Assembly (NCBI RefSeq): GCF_042660205.1
Contig: NZ_JBHSTQ010000002.1
Coordinates: 62,001 to 126,000 of the forward strand
Source: Sporolactobacillus kofuensis
Lineage (GTDB): Bacteria; Bacillota; Bacilli; Bacillales; Sporolactobacillaceae
Length of the DNA stretch: 64,000 nt
Direction: 5' to 3'
Each line of letters opens with the position of its first letter. Within the stretch, counting starts at the first letter, position 1. The notes under the pieces are model-generated. The model was not told the DNA's origin. It did no database searches and was given only the letters and a program-made list of their open reading frames with translations. Made by a program: the position numbers and the translations under genes. Of this stretch, positions 8,899-16,619 are shown in pieces.

Positions 8899-9168
8899 TT
8901 ATCGGCGCAGGCCCAATTTGTTAATGAGCTCGCGATATCTTTTGACATCATTTTCACGAAGATATGTGAGCAGGTTACGACGTTTGCCGACCATTTTCAG
9001 AAGTCCTCGACGTGAATGATGATCTTTCTTATGCTGCTTCAAGTGATCATTCAAAGCGTTAATTTGCTTTGTCAGTACAGCGATTTGTACTTCAGGTGAA
9101 CCTGTATCATTTTCGTGAGTTTGGAACTCATGAATCAGGCTCGTCTTTTCTTCTTTTGTTAAAGCCAC
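8899..9168 (-). CDS. rpsO: 30S ribosomal protein S15
   Basis: Primary-binding small-subunit protein that contacts 16S rRNA helices 20-22. The 89-residue sequence matches the family throughout, including HDTGSPEVQIA-type (HENDTGSPEVQIAVLT) and HKKDHHSRRGLLKMVGKRR segments. The start is GTG behind a strong GGGAGGTG site. It is a single-gene unit with its own sigma-A promoter, a roughly 95-base leader and a terminator; autoregulation through the leader is expected from other bacteria. Confidence 0.98.
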   Translation of the reverse strand: MALTKEEKTSLIHEFQTHENDTGSPEVQIAVLTKQINALNDHLKQHKKDHHSRRGLLKMVGKRRNLLTYLRENDVKRYRELINKLGLRR

Positions 9169-9262
9169 TTGATTTCACCTCCCTATCTCGTATCCCCTCA
9201 AGCGTCGCTGCCGCCGGTGATGCGTACAGCCAAGCATGGGTTCTTGTACGATATAAACCGTA
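9169..9262 (-). promoter_or_regulatory. rpsO 5' leader, possible S15-binding site
   Basis: The predicted leader contains a GTACG / CGTAC hairpin (minus strand, around 9244-9261) and a GC-rich segment ahead of the Shine-Dalgarno sequence. S15 represses its own mRNA in several bacteria through structurally diverse leaders. A regulatory role here is inferred from length, structure and position. Confidence 0.4.
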
Positions 9263-9269
9263 CTGAATT

Positions 9270-9298
9270 ATGATACATGTTTTTTGTGGTTATTTCAA
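9270..9298 (-). promoter_or_regulatory. Sigma-A promoter for rpsO
   Basis: TTGAAA (9293-9298), a 17-base spacer and TATCAT (9270-9275) on the minus strand. Each hexamer has one mismatch to consensus. No T-rich terminator separates it from the ribF end, so read-through from ribF is possible. Confidence 0.78.
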
Positions 9299-9319
9299 GA
9301 GATTGCTCAAAATAACTTA

Positions 9320-10276
9320 TTAATTTGCATTTCTCAGTGTCTCAAAGTACTCACGAGTTTCCGATTTATCTTTTTCCATCTGAACAATCAAGGCATCTGC
9401 GCTGTCAAATTTCAATTCGGGCCGTAATCTTTTATACCAGTAGATCCCGACTTCCTTGTCATATAAATCCCCATTGAAATCCAAGACATACACTTCAACT
9501 GTTTTTATCGCTTCATTTTTATCGTAGAAAGTAGGTCTGAGTCCGACACTGCACACCCCATCAAGTGGCTTCCCGTCCACGTTGAGTTGAACCGCATAAA
9601 CACCGTTCTCCGGGATTAGAAATGCTTCGTTCTCATCCACATTCGCTGTTGGAAAACCCAGTGTACGTCCGCGCTTGTCACCGTGGATAACAATACCCGT
9701 CGTTTCGTACGGCTTGCCGAGCAAATCTGCTGCTTCTTCAACTGCGCCATGCTCAATTAAAGTACGAATATGAGTTGTACTTACTTTCTCTCCGAACAGT
9801 TCCACTTTTGGCACCGTAGTGTAACTGAACATGCTGCGTGAATAATCACCGATATTATTCATATTCCCGGCAGCTTTGCGTCCAAAAGTAAAATCATAAC
9901 CTGCAACAACATGCTTCGCGTGCAGCTTAATTAGATATTGATCAACAAAATTTTGTGGGGACAATTGACTGAGCGTCAGATCAAACTTTACAAAAACCAG
10001 CGTTTGAACACCCAGTTTTTCGATCAACTTTGCTTTGATCAATTGCGGGGTCAATTCATTCACCCTTTTTGCATCAGGACGCAACACCACAGAAGGATGT
10101 GGATAAAAAGTCATAACCACCGGTTCAAGTCCTTTTTCCTTCGCAATTGTGACTGCCGTCTTTATCACCTTTTGATGGCCGAGATGAACCCCATCAAAAT
10201 ATCCTAACGCAATGACCTTTTCCTGGCTGTCCATTTGATCAATAAATGGCTGATTATCTAAAAAAACGCGCTCCAT
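9320..10276 (-). CDS. ribF: Bifunctional riboflavin kinase / FAD synthetase
   Basis: Converts riboflavin to FMN and FMN to FAD. The N-terminal FMN adenylyltransferase domain has the ALGYFDGVHLGHQ motif, and the C-terminal flavokinase domain has GDKRGRTLGFPTANV. The start at 10276 is preferred: AAGGTG lies six bases upstream, and the 318-residue length fits the family (B. subtilis 316). The upstream frame to 10306 lacks a clear site. It follows truB by about 60 bases and is probably the last gene of the rimP-nusA-infB operon. Confidence 0.95.
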   Translation of the reverse strand: MERVFLDNQPFIDQMDSQEKVIALGYFDGVHLGHQKVIKTAVTIAKEKGLEPVVMTFYPHPSVVLRPDAKRVNELTPQLIKAKLIEKLGVQTLVFVKFDLTLSQLSPQNFVDQYLIKLHAKHVVAGYDFTFGRKAAGNMNNIGDYSRSMFSYTTVPKVELFGEKVSTTHIRTLIEHGAVEEAADLLGKPYETTGIVIHGDKRGRTLGFPTANVDENEAFLIPENGVYAVQLNVDGKPLDGVCSVGLRPTFYDKNEAIKTVEVYVLDFNGDLYDKEVGIYWYKRLRPELKFDSADALIVQMEKDKSETREYFETLRNAN

Positions 10277-10336
10277 ATCAGGCACCTTCAATTCTTGTAA
10301 ACTCATTCATAGGACTCAAAACATGTAGTCCGTTGA

Positions 10337-11242
10337 TTAATCGGCGAGAACTTTATCCGGCTTAATCATGCCGGGTTTCTCCGGATGTAGCTGATAGATT
10401 GCGAGACACTTACCTTGGTTATCGAATACGGCATGTGGCCCTTTTTCAAAGTGATTCGGTTTAGGCAAGACAGCCCCATGACCCACTTGTTTTGCTGTTT
10501 GTTCATCGACCACCCAACGATCCATCAAGTTCAGTCCGTATTCTAAAGGTCTCAAGCAATTTTCAAATTGATGTTCATCCAAGAGTTGCTCGATTTGATC
10601 AAAAGTTACACATTCATGAATGCCAAATGGACCTGCCTGAGTTCTTGTCAAACGAAATAAGTGCGCGGGGTAACCCATTTTCTTTCCAATATCAACAGCT
10701 AATGTGCGGATATAGGTACCCTTACTGCAGGATACTTTAAAAGGAATATCCGTTGTAAAGGAGGATGTCCGGCCTTCTATATCAAGAGCGTAAATCTTAA
10801 CTTTCCGACTAGGTGGCGTTATCGTAATTCCCGCTCGTGCATACTCATAGAGTTTCTTTCCATTCACTTTTACAGCACTATACATGGGCACAGACTGCTC
10901 AATTTCACCAAGAAAAGACTGAAACACTTTTTCCACATCAACTCTACGGATCGGACCTGTGACCGGTTCGCACTCGATCACTTCACCTTCCGCATCTTCA
11001 GTTGTTGTCGACGTTCCAAGTCGAACGATTCCTTGATACGTTTTACTATATTCCAATAAATACTGAGCAATTTTTGTTGCTTTTCCAAGACATAACACGA
11101 GAACACCATCTACAGTAGGATCCAGAGTTCCCGTATGACCTATTTTTTTAAATTTTAACAGCTTTCTAAGCCGAAAGACGCAATCATGAGAGGTCATGCC
11201 GCGTGGTTTGTAAAGAGGCAACAAGCCATTATACTCAGGCAT
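10337..11242 (-). CDS. truB: tRNA pseudouridine-55 synthase
   Basis: Forms the universal pseudouridine 55 in the T-loop of tRNA. The catalytic aspartate is Asp41 in HTGTLDPTVDGVL, and the KPRGMTSHD segment near the N terminus is typical. A PUA-like C-terminal region is present. The 301-residue size is usual. The ATG follows GAGGAGGGG. A long hairpin lies between rbfA and this gene. Confidence 0.97.
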   Translation of the reverse strand: MPEYNGLLPLYKPRGMTSHDCVFRLRKLLKFKKIGHTGTLDPTVDGVLVLCLGKATKIAQYLLEYSKTYQGIVRLGTSTTTEDAEGEVIECEPVTGPIRRVDVEKVFQSFLGEIEQSVPMYSAVKVNGKKLYEYARAGITITPPSRKVKIYALDIEGRTSSFTTDIPFKVSCSKGTYIRTLAVDIGKKMGYPAHLFRLTRTQAGPFGIHECVTFDQIEQLLDEHQFENCLRPLEYGLNLMDRWVVDEQTAKQVGHGAVLPKPNHFEKGPHAVFDNQGKCLAIYQLHPEKPGMIKPDKVLAD

Positions 11243-11271
11243 ATATTCCCCTCCTCAACTTATTATAAAGC

Positions 11272-11312
11272 GCAAACAGACCGCATGTTCTCGGAACAAG
11301 TCGGTCTTTTGC
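11272..11312 (-). other. Long intra-operon hairpin between rbfA and truB
   Basis: GCAAA plus AGACCG pair with CGGTCT plus TTTGC (one bulge), and the loop holds a further GTTC / GAAC pairing. Only GCTTTATAATAAG follows on the minus strand, so the U-tract is poor. It may stabilise or trigger processing of the transcript, or terminate weakly. Confidence 0.5.
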
Positions 11313-11319
11313 GTACTCA

Positions 11320-11670
11320 TTATTCATCTTCATGATGCAACTTATTGATCAATTGATCGATGTGACTGCCATATTCAACAGACTCATCAAATTTGAACTG
11401 AATCTCAGGCGTTTTTCTTAACCGAATTCGTTTCCCGATTTCACTTCTTACAAAGCCCTTTGCCTTCATTAATCCTTCAAGCGAGGCTTTCTTCTTCTCC
11501 TCATCTCCGAAAACACTAATATAGACAGTAGCTTCTTGAAGATCTCCGGTGACATCTACCCCTGTGACAGTCACAAAACCGACGCGAGGATCCTTGATTC
11601 GGTTCCCAATAATGTCACTCATTTCCTTCTTCATTTGCTCGGCGACACGATGTACCCTTAAATTGGCCAT
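11320..11670 (-). CDS. rbfA: Ribosome-binding factor A
   Basis: Cold-shock-associated 30S maturation factor that binds near the 16S rRNA 5' end. The KH-like protein begins MANLRVHRVAEQMKKEMSD, as in Bacillus homologues, and has the RVGFVTVTGVDVTGDLQ segment. The ATG at 11670 is chosen because GGAGGGTGA precedes it and the length (116) is normal; the longer frame to 11700 is unsupported. Seventeen bases after ylxP. Confidence 0.96.
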   Translation of the reverse strand: MANLRVHRVAEQMKKEMSDIIGNRIKDPRVGFVTVTGVDVTGDLQEATVYISVFGDEEKKKASLEGLMKAKGFVRSEIGKRIRLRKTPEIQFKFDESVEYGSHIDQLINKLHHEDE

Positions 11671-11686
11671 GGAGTCACCCTCCTTC

Positions 11687-11968
11687 TTAGAACCATTCAT
11701 AGACGGTATTTATTCTTTCAATATCTGTCCGAAAGTCAATTAATGATAGTGCACGCGCAAGATTGCGTTCGACTTGCACTTTTGACGTTCCGACTGAAAC
11801 AAAAGCAAGTTCAGTATGCTGCCATGTGTCTTGGTAATCCGTTTCGCTAGCAGAGAGATTATGATTGTTTACTGCTTTTCGAAGAATACTCAAGAGTACA
11901 GCACGCTTTTCTTTCAGTGAATGTGTTTCATAGAGCAAGCATTCACATCTTGCTAAACCAATGATCAC
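11687..11968 (-). CDS. ylxP: YlxP family protein (DUF503)
   Basis: A small 93-residue protein of the DUF503/YlxP family, conserved in the nusA-infB operon of Firmicutes. The conserved core SLKEKRAVLLSILRKAVNN and the later LAFVSVGTSK segment are present. The GTG start overlaps the infB stop (GTGA), indicating coupling. The molecular function is not established; a ribosome-linked role is suggested only by the operon and by published work on the family. Confidence 0.9.
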   Translation of the reverse strand: MIIGLARCECLLYETHSLKEKRAVLLSILRKAVNNHNLSASETDYQDTWQHTELAFVSVGTSKVQVERNLARALSLIDFRTDIERINTVYEWF

Positions 11969-14229
11969 TTCGGTTTAACTTCTTCCATCACGTAGGCTTC
12001 CATAGTGTCGCCCTCTTTGATGTCATTAAAGTTTTCCAGAGTCACACCACATTCAAATCCTGCCTTAACTTCTTTAGCATCATCCTTAAATCGTTTAAGC
12101 GTGTCAACATGTCCTTCGTAAATAACCACACCATTTCTCACGAGACGAATACCCGCATCACGTGAAATCAATCCATCGGTTACATAACATCCGGCAATTG
12201 TACCGATCTTAGATACCTTGAAGGTTGTTCGTACTTCAAGCTGTCCAATGACTTTTTCTTTGAATTCAGGATCCAGCATACCTTTCATTGCTGCTTCCAT
12301 TTCGTCGATGGCATCATAAATGACACGATACAAGCGAATATCTACCTTTTCTTCTTCCGCAACCTTTTGTGCGTGATTATCCGGGCGAACATTAAATCCA
12401 ATGATAATTGCGTTTGAAGCAGATGCAAGGATAATATCCGATTCACTAATTCCGCCTGCCCCGGCATGAATGATATTTACTTTCACACCATCAACATCAA
12501 TTTTCTTCAATGATCCGGAGAGTGCTTCGACAGAACCTTGAACATCGGCTTTAATCACGATATTGATTTCTTTCATTTCGCCTTCTTTAATCTTCTCAAA
12601 CAGATCATCGAGGCTGACTTTACTTGTCGTTTCCTTACGTTCTGTAATCAGAGCGCGCTCTGCTCGAATTTCACCAATTTGGCGCGCTTTCTTTTCATCT
12701 TCAAAAACAACGAATTGATCACCAGCTTGCGGGACATTATTCAGACCGGTAATTTCAACCGGTGTTGAAGGCGTTGCTTTCTTGACGCGACGTCCGAGAT
12801 CGTTAACCATAGCACGAACACGTCCAAATGTGTTGCCGACAACGATTGGATCACCAATATGAAGTGATCCATTCTGAACAAGCAGAGTTGCCACTGGACC
12901 TTTACCCTTGTCGAGTTCTGCTTCGATCACAGCACCCCGTGCACTCTTGTCAGGATTCGCTTTAAATTCTTCCATTTCCGCAACGAGCAAAATCATTTCA
13001 AGCAAATCATCAATACCCGTTCCTTTTTTGGCAGATATTTTGACAAAGATTGTATCTCCGCCCCAGTCCTCAGGAACAAGTCCTTGCTCAGACAATTCCT
13101 GCATTACATGATCGGGATTGGCATTAGGCTTGTCAATTTTATTGACAGCAACGATGATCGGCACTTTAGCCGCACGCGCATGATGAATGGCTTCAATGGT
13201 CTGAGGCATCACACCATCATCCGCTGCTACAACTAATACAGTAATGTCTGTGATTTCCGCACCACGTGCACGCATGGTTGTGAATGCCGCGTGCCCAGGA
13301 GTATCTAAGAAAGTAATTTTCTTTCCATTATGAACAACCTGGTAAGCACCAATATGCTGTGTAATACCACCAGCCTCACCTGCGGTAACTTTCGTATGCC
13401 GTATGGAATCAAGCAAAGTTGTTTTCCCGTGATCGACATGCCCCATGATTGTGACAACTGGTGGACGAATGACTGCTGTTTCTTCATCAATTTCCAGTCC
13501 ATCATCTTCGAAACTTGCTTCATCCACAATTACTTCTTCTTCAACCGCAACACCATAATCACCGGCAAGCAACTCAATAGTATCCTTATCCAAATCTTGA
13601 TTTTTAGTCGCCATAACGCCAAGTGCCATTAATTTTTTAATAATATCCGTTGATGGTCTACCAATTTTTTCAGCAAATTGACCGACGGTTAGTGACCCGG
13701 AAATCATTATCTTTTCTGGAAGCTTTATCTCTAGCCGCTGACGATTTGCCTGTTGTTGCTGGCCTCTTCTTCGATTATTCCGATTGCGGTTGTTTCGGCG
13801 TCCACCACCGAAATTGTTGTTTCCGCCATTATTATTGTTAAAACGATTTCTGTCATTATTCTGGTTGCCGAAGCTATTTCTTCCAGATCCGCTTCCAGAC
13901 TTTCTATTGTTATTCGAATCGATTGATTTTACTTGTTGTGTGCTTCTATCCTTGTTCTTGTGTGCCGTTTCATTAGTGTTTGAATTTTTTTCTTTTGTTC
14001 TTGTTTGATTCACTGGGCCCTCTGCTTTGTTTTTATTTGGTTTAGCAGTCACATTTTGTGCTTGCGCAGCTTTACCGTTCATTTTTCGATTTAATTGATT
14101 CATTGCATTATCTGCAATAATAGACATATGGCTTTTTACTTCAAAGCCGAGCTCTTCCAATTTAGAAATAATATCTTTACTTGTCACATGATGTTCTTTA
14201 GCATATTCATACACACGCATTTTACTCAT
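11965..14229 (-). CDS. infB: Translation initiation factor IF-2
   Basis: GTPase that delivers initiator tRNA to the ribosome. It has an N-terminal IF2N motif, then a low-complexity Asn/Gly/Arg-rich linker (about residues 108-160), a second IF2N motif, then the G domain: GHVDHGKTTLL (G1, near 264-274), DTPGHAAF (G3) and NKID (G4), followed by the beta-barrel and C2 domains. ATG at 14229 follows CGGGGGTGA and begins MSKMRVYEYAKEHHV as in Bacilli, giving 754 residues. Lies four bases after ylxQ and overlaps ylxP. Confidence 0.97.
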   Translation of the reverse strand: MSKMRVYEYAKEHHVTSKDIISKLEELGFEVKSHMSIIADNAMNQLNRKMNGKAAQAQNVTAKPNKNKAEGPVNQTRTKEKNSNTNETAHKNKDRSTQQVKSIDSNNNRKSGSGSGRNSFGNQNNDRNRFNNNNGGNNNFGGGRRNNRNRNNRRRGQQQQANRQRLEIKLPEKIMISGSLTVGQFAEKIGRPSTDIIKKLMALGVMATKNQDLDKDTIELLAGDYGVAVEEEVIVDEASFEDDGLEIDEETAVIRPPVVTIMGHVDHGKTTLLDSIRHTKVTAGEAGGITQHIGAYQVVHNGKKITFLDTPGHAAFTTMRARGAEITDITVLVVAADDGVMPQTIEAIHHARAAKVPIIVAVNKIDKPNANPDHVMQELSEQGLVPEDWGGDTIFVKISAKKGTGIDDLLEMILLVAEMEEFKANPDKSARGAVIEAELDKGKGPVATLLVQNGSLHIGDPIVVGNTFGRVRAMVNDLGRRVKKATPSTPVEITGLNNVPQAGDQFVVFEDEKKARQIGEIRAERALITERKETTSKVSLDDLFEKIKEGEMKEINIVIKADVQGSVEALSGSLKKIDVDGVKVNIIHAGAGGISESDIILASASNAIIIGFNVRPDNHAQKVAEEEKVDIRLYRVIYDAIDEMEAAMKGMLDPEFKEKVIGQLEVRTTFKVSKIGTIAGCYVTDGLISRDAGIRLVRNGVVIYEGHVDTLKRFKDDAKEVKAGFECGVTLENFNDIKEGDTMEAYVMEEVKPK

Positions 14230-14233
14230 ATAT

Positions 14234-14551
14234 TCACCCCCGTGATGATGGTCCGATCCGTTCAATCAGCTGGCCTGCGAATCCACTGTCCGTGACCGCG
14301 ATAATCACGCGTGACGGCTGGCCGATCGCCTGGCCGAGCACCTCTCTATCCGGTACGGTCAAAAGCGGAACGTGATAGAAATTACATTTATTTCCGATTG
14401 TCTTTTTTGTACGCTCTGAGGCGTCATCAGATAATAACACGGCTTTCGCTTTTCCCTGACGTATCATTCGAAGAACTGTCTCTTCTCCGGAACTTACCTT
14501 TCCGGCTCGCTGTGCGAGTCCGAGCAATGATTGCCAATTGTTATTGGTCAT
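14234..14551 (-). CDS. ylxQ: L7Ae-family RNA-binding protein YlxQ
   Basis: A 105-residue L7Ae/L30e-type kink-turn-binding protein, conserved between ylxR and infB in Firmicutes. LLGLAQRAGKVSSGEETVLRMIRQGKAKAVLLSDDAS is typical of the family. The start overlaps the ylxR end by 11 bases. The family binds kink-turn RNA in vitro; its cellular target is not evident here. Confidence 0.92.
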   Translation of the reverse strand: MTNNNWQSLLGLAQRAGKVSSGEETVLRMIRQGKAKAVLLSDDASERTKKTIGNKCNFYHVPLLTVPDREVLGQAIGQPSRVIIAVTDSGFAGQLIERIGPSSRG

Positions 14552-14825
14552 TGGCAGAATGTGTCTCCAAATAAGTCATCATTTCATCGAAAACTTGTTC
14601 TGGCACGGGAACGCCCAAATGCCTTGATAATAAATTTTTTGTTTGCGCTTTTCGGACACAGTCGACTTTTTTGGAAAGGTAGGCACCTCGTCCATTCTTT
14701 TTCCCTGTCAAATCTAGGAAAACTTCACCTTCCGGAGAACGGACAATACGAAAGAGGTTTTTTTTCTCTGCCGATTCTTGGCAGACAATGCATTTACGCA
14801 ACGGAATCTTACGTTGCTTCGGCAT
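14541..14825 (-). CDS. ylxR: YlxR family RNA-binding protein (RnpM)
   Basis: A 94-residue protein with the YlxR signature: PLRKCIVC near the N terminus and the GRGAYL motif near residue 46. The family (renamed RnpM in B. subtilis) has been reported to bind RNase P RNA and modulate RNase P. The ATG lies 12 bases after the nusA stop, and the 3' end overlaps ylxQ. Confidence 0.93.
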   Translation of the reverse strand: MPKQRKIPLRKCIVCQESAEKKNLFRIVRSPEGEVFLDLTGKKNGRGAYLSKKVDCVRKAQTKNLLSRHLGVPVPEQVFDEMMTYLETHSANDQ

Positions 14826-14837
14826 AAAATGACCCCC

Positions 14838-15992
14838 TTAATCTTGGTCGGACTCAGAGGATTCTTCAGTGCTTAGAGTTTCCTGATCTTCTATTGGCTG
14901 ATCCTCTGCCGGCTGTTCCGGAGCTCTTAATACACTATTCTCATCGAATAGTCCAAGCTCTTCTGCTTCTGATTCACTCTTAATATCGATTTTCCATCCG
15001 GTCAACTTTGCGGCCAGGCGGGCATTTTGTCCTCTCTTGCCAATGGCAAGGGATAACTGATAATCCGGTACGATAACCGTTGTGGCCTTGTCTTCCTCAT
15101 TTACATTCACTTGTACAACTTTAGACGGGCTAAGTGCATTGGCAACGTAAGTGACGGGATCTTCCGACCAGCGAACAATGTCAATTTTTTCACCCTTAAG
15201 TTCATTCACAATTGTCTGTACACGAGCACCTTTTTGACCAACGCATGCACCAACCGCATCAACCGCTGGATCTGCAGCATATACAGCAATCTTTGAACGA
15301 TCACCTGCTTCACGGGAAATCGACTTTATTTCAACAGTTCCGTCATAGATTTCAGGAACTTCCAATTCGAACAAGCGTTTTAACAGACCTGGATGTGTTC
15401 TGGAAACAGTAATCATTGGTCCTTTTTTTGCATCCTCGACTTTTGTCAAGTACACTTTAATCCGGTCATGAGGATGATAGGTTTCATTCGGCATTTGCTC
15501 TGATTGCGGCAACAATGCTTCAACACGACCAAGATCAACATAGATAAAACGATGATCCAATCTCTGGACAATGCCGGTCATGATATCATCTTCACGATCA
15601 ATGAATTCCGAATAAATAACACTGCGTTCCGCTTCACGAACACGCTGTGTAACGACCTGTTTTGCAGTTTGCGCAGCGATACGTCCGAAATTACGTGGTG
15701 TCACTTCGATTTCAACCGTATCACCTACTTGATAATGCGGATTGAGGGTTTTTGCTTGTTCGAGTGAGATTTGCAAGTTGCCATTTTCAACTGCTTCAAC
15801 CACGTCTTTTCGAGCATAAACTTTGATTTGACCAAGCCCTTCATTAATATCAACGCGTACATTCTGTGCCTGATCAAAATTGCGCTTATAAGCTGAGATC
15901 AGCGCTGCTTCCAATGCATCAAGCAGAATTTCTTTACTGATTCCTTTATCTTTTTCCAGCGCGGTGAGTGCATCTAATAAATCACTGCTCAT
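14838..15992 (-). CDS. nusA: Transcription termination/antitermination factor NusA
   Basis: RNA polymerase-binding factor controlling pausing and intrinsic termination. The order is N-terminal polymerase-binding domain, S1 domain (around GIVQRLDHRFIYVDLGRVEALLP), then two KH domains (GACVGQKGARVQTIVNEL and LAIGKRGQNARLAAKLTGW), then a short acidic tail. The 384 residues include a Glu/Asp/Ser-rich end slightly longer than in B. subtilis (371). ATG behind GGGGAGAAG. Confidence 0.97.
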   Translation of the reverse strand: MSSDLLDALTALEKDKGISKEILLDALEAALISAYKRNFDQAQNVRVDINEGLGQIKVYARKDVVEAVENGNLQISLEQAKTLNPHYQVGDTVEIEVTPRNFGRIAAQTAKQVVTQRVREAERSVIYSEFIDREDDIMTGIVQRLDHRFIYVDLGRVEALLPQSEQMPNETYHPHDRIKVYLTKVEDAKKGPMITVSRTHPGLLKRLFELEVPEIYDGTVEIKSISREAGDRSKIAVYAADPAVDAVGACVGQKGARVQTIVNELKGEKIDIVRWSEDPVTYVANALSPSKVVQVNVNEEDKATTVIVPDYQLSLAIGKRGQNARLAAKLTGWKIDIKSESEAEELGLFDENSVLRAPEQPAEDQPIEDQETLSTEESSESDQD

Positions 15993-16025
15993 TTTCTTCT
16001 CCCCTTTGTTCTCAGCAGTTCTATC

Positions 16026-16499
16026 CTAAAAAATGATTGCAAGTCGGCTGCTCGCAATCTTATCAAATGGTAGTGTCACATGTTCTACTCTCGTCTTATT
16101 TTTAATCGCGAGCACAACATAGTCCTTGTTCACTTCGGTAAGATTGCCTTCAAATACTTTATTTCCTTGAATCGGTTCATAGGTGGTCAGATGAACATCT
16201 TTTCCCACAGATTTTACGAAGTCCTCGAATTTCTTCAAAGGGCGTTCTGCTCCAGGTGAAGACACTTCGAGAAAATAGGCTTCTTTTATCGGGTCTTTCT
16301 CATCGAGAGCTTCGCTTAGTTTTTCACTAACAGCCGCACAGGTGTCTAAGTCAACATCGCCCTGAGGGTTATCGATAAAAACACGTAAAAAGTGATTTTT
16401 ACCCTCTTTTACAAATTCGACATCAACAAGTTCCAGATTCAAGGCACGCAAAATCGGGGAAATTAATTCATCTGTTATCGTCCGGATAACGCTAGCCAT
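16026..16499 (-). CDS. rimP: Ribosome maturation factor RimP
   Basis: Assists 30S assembly. The product starting at 16499 is 157 residues (B. subtilis 156), contains LELVDVEFVKEGKNHFLRVFID and YFLEVSSPGAERPL, and ends with the Sm-like C-terminal domain. ATG at 16499 follows AAAAGGAGG; the longer frame to 16607 would cover a hairpin and the promoter. First gene of the nusA-infB operon. Confidence 0.96.
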   Translation of the reverse strand: MASVIRTITDELISPILRALNLELVDVEFVKEGKNHFLRVFIDNPQGDVDLDTCAAVSEKLSEALDEKDPIKEAYFLEVSSPGAERPLKKFEDFVKSVGKDVHLTTYEPIQGNKVFEGNLTEVNKDYVVLAIKNKTRVEHVTLPFDKIASSRLAIIF

Positions 16500-16513
16500 T
16501 TTCAGCCTCCTTT

Positions 16514-16546
16514 TGAAAATGAAAGAGTGGGAAATTCCCACTCTTT
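16514..16546 (-). terminator. Hairpin terminator after polC / rimP leader hairpin
   Basis: A 10-bp perfect stem (AAAGAGTGGG / CCCACTCTTT) with a 5-base loop, followed on the minus strand by CATTTTC. It lies downstream of the rimP promoter, so it is both the likely polC terminator and a possible attenuator in the rimP leader. Confidence 0.6.
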
Positions 16547-16578
16547 GCAGACGAACTATTTCCAGTATTTCCATAAAT

Positions 16579-16607
16579 ACTATATCATACCCCTGTGTCC
16601 AAGGCAA
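16579..16607 (-). promoter_or_regulatory. Sigma-A promoter of the rimP-nusA-infB operon
   Basis: TTGCCT (16602-16607), 17-base spacer, TATAGT (16579-16584) with an extended -10 TG (TGATATAGT) on the minus strand. It begins 12 bases after the polC stop. Confidence 0.75.
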
Positions 16608-16619
16608 GAATACAGCAAA

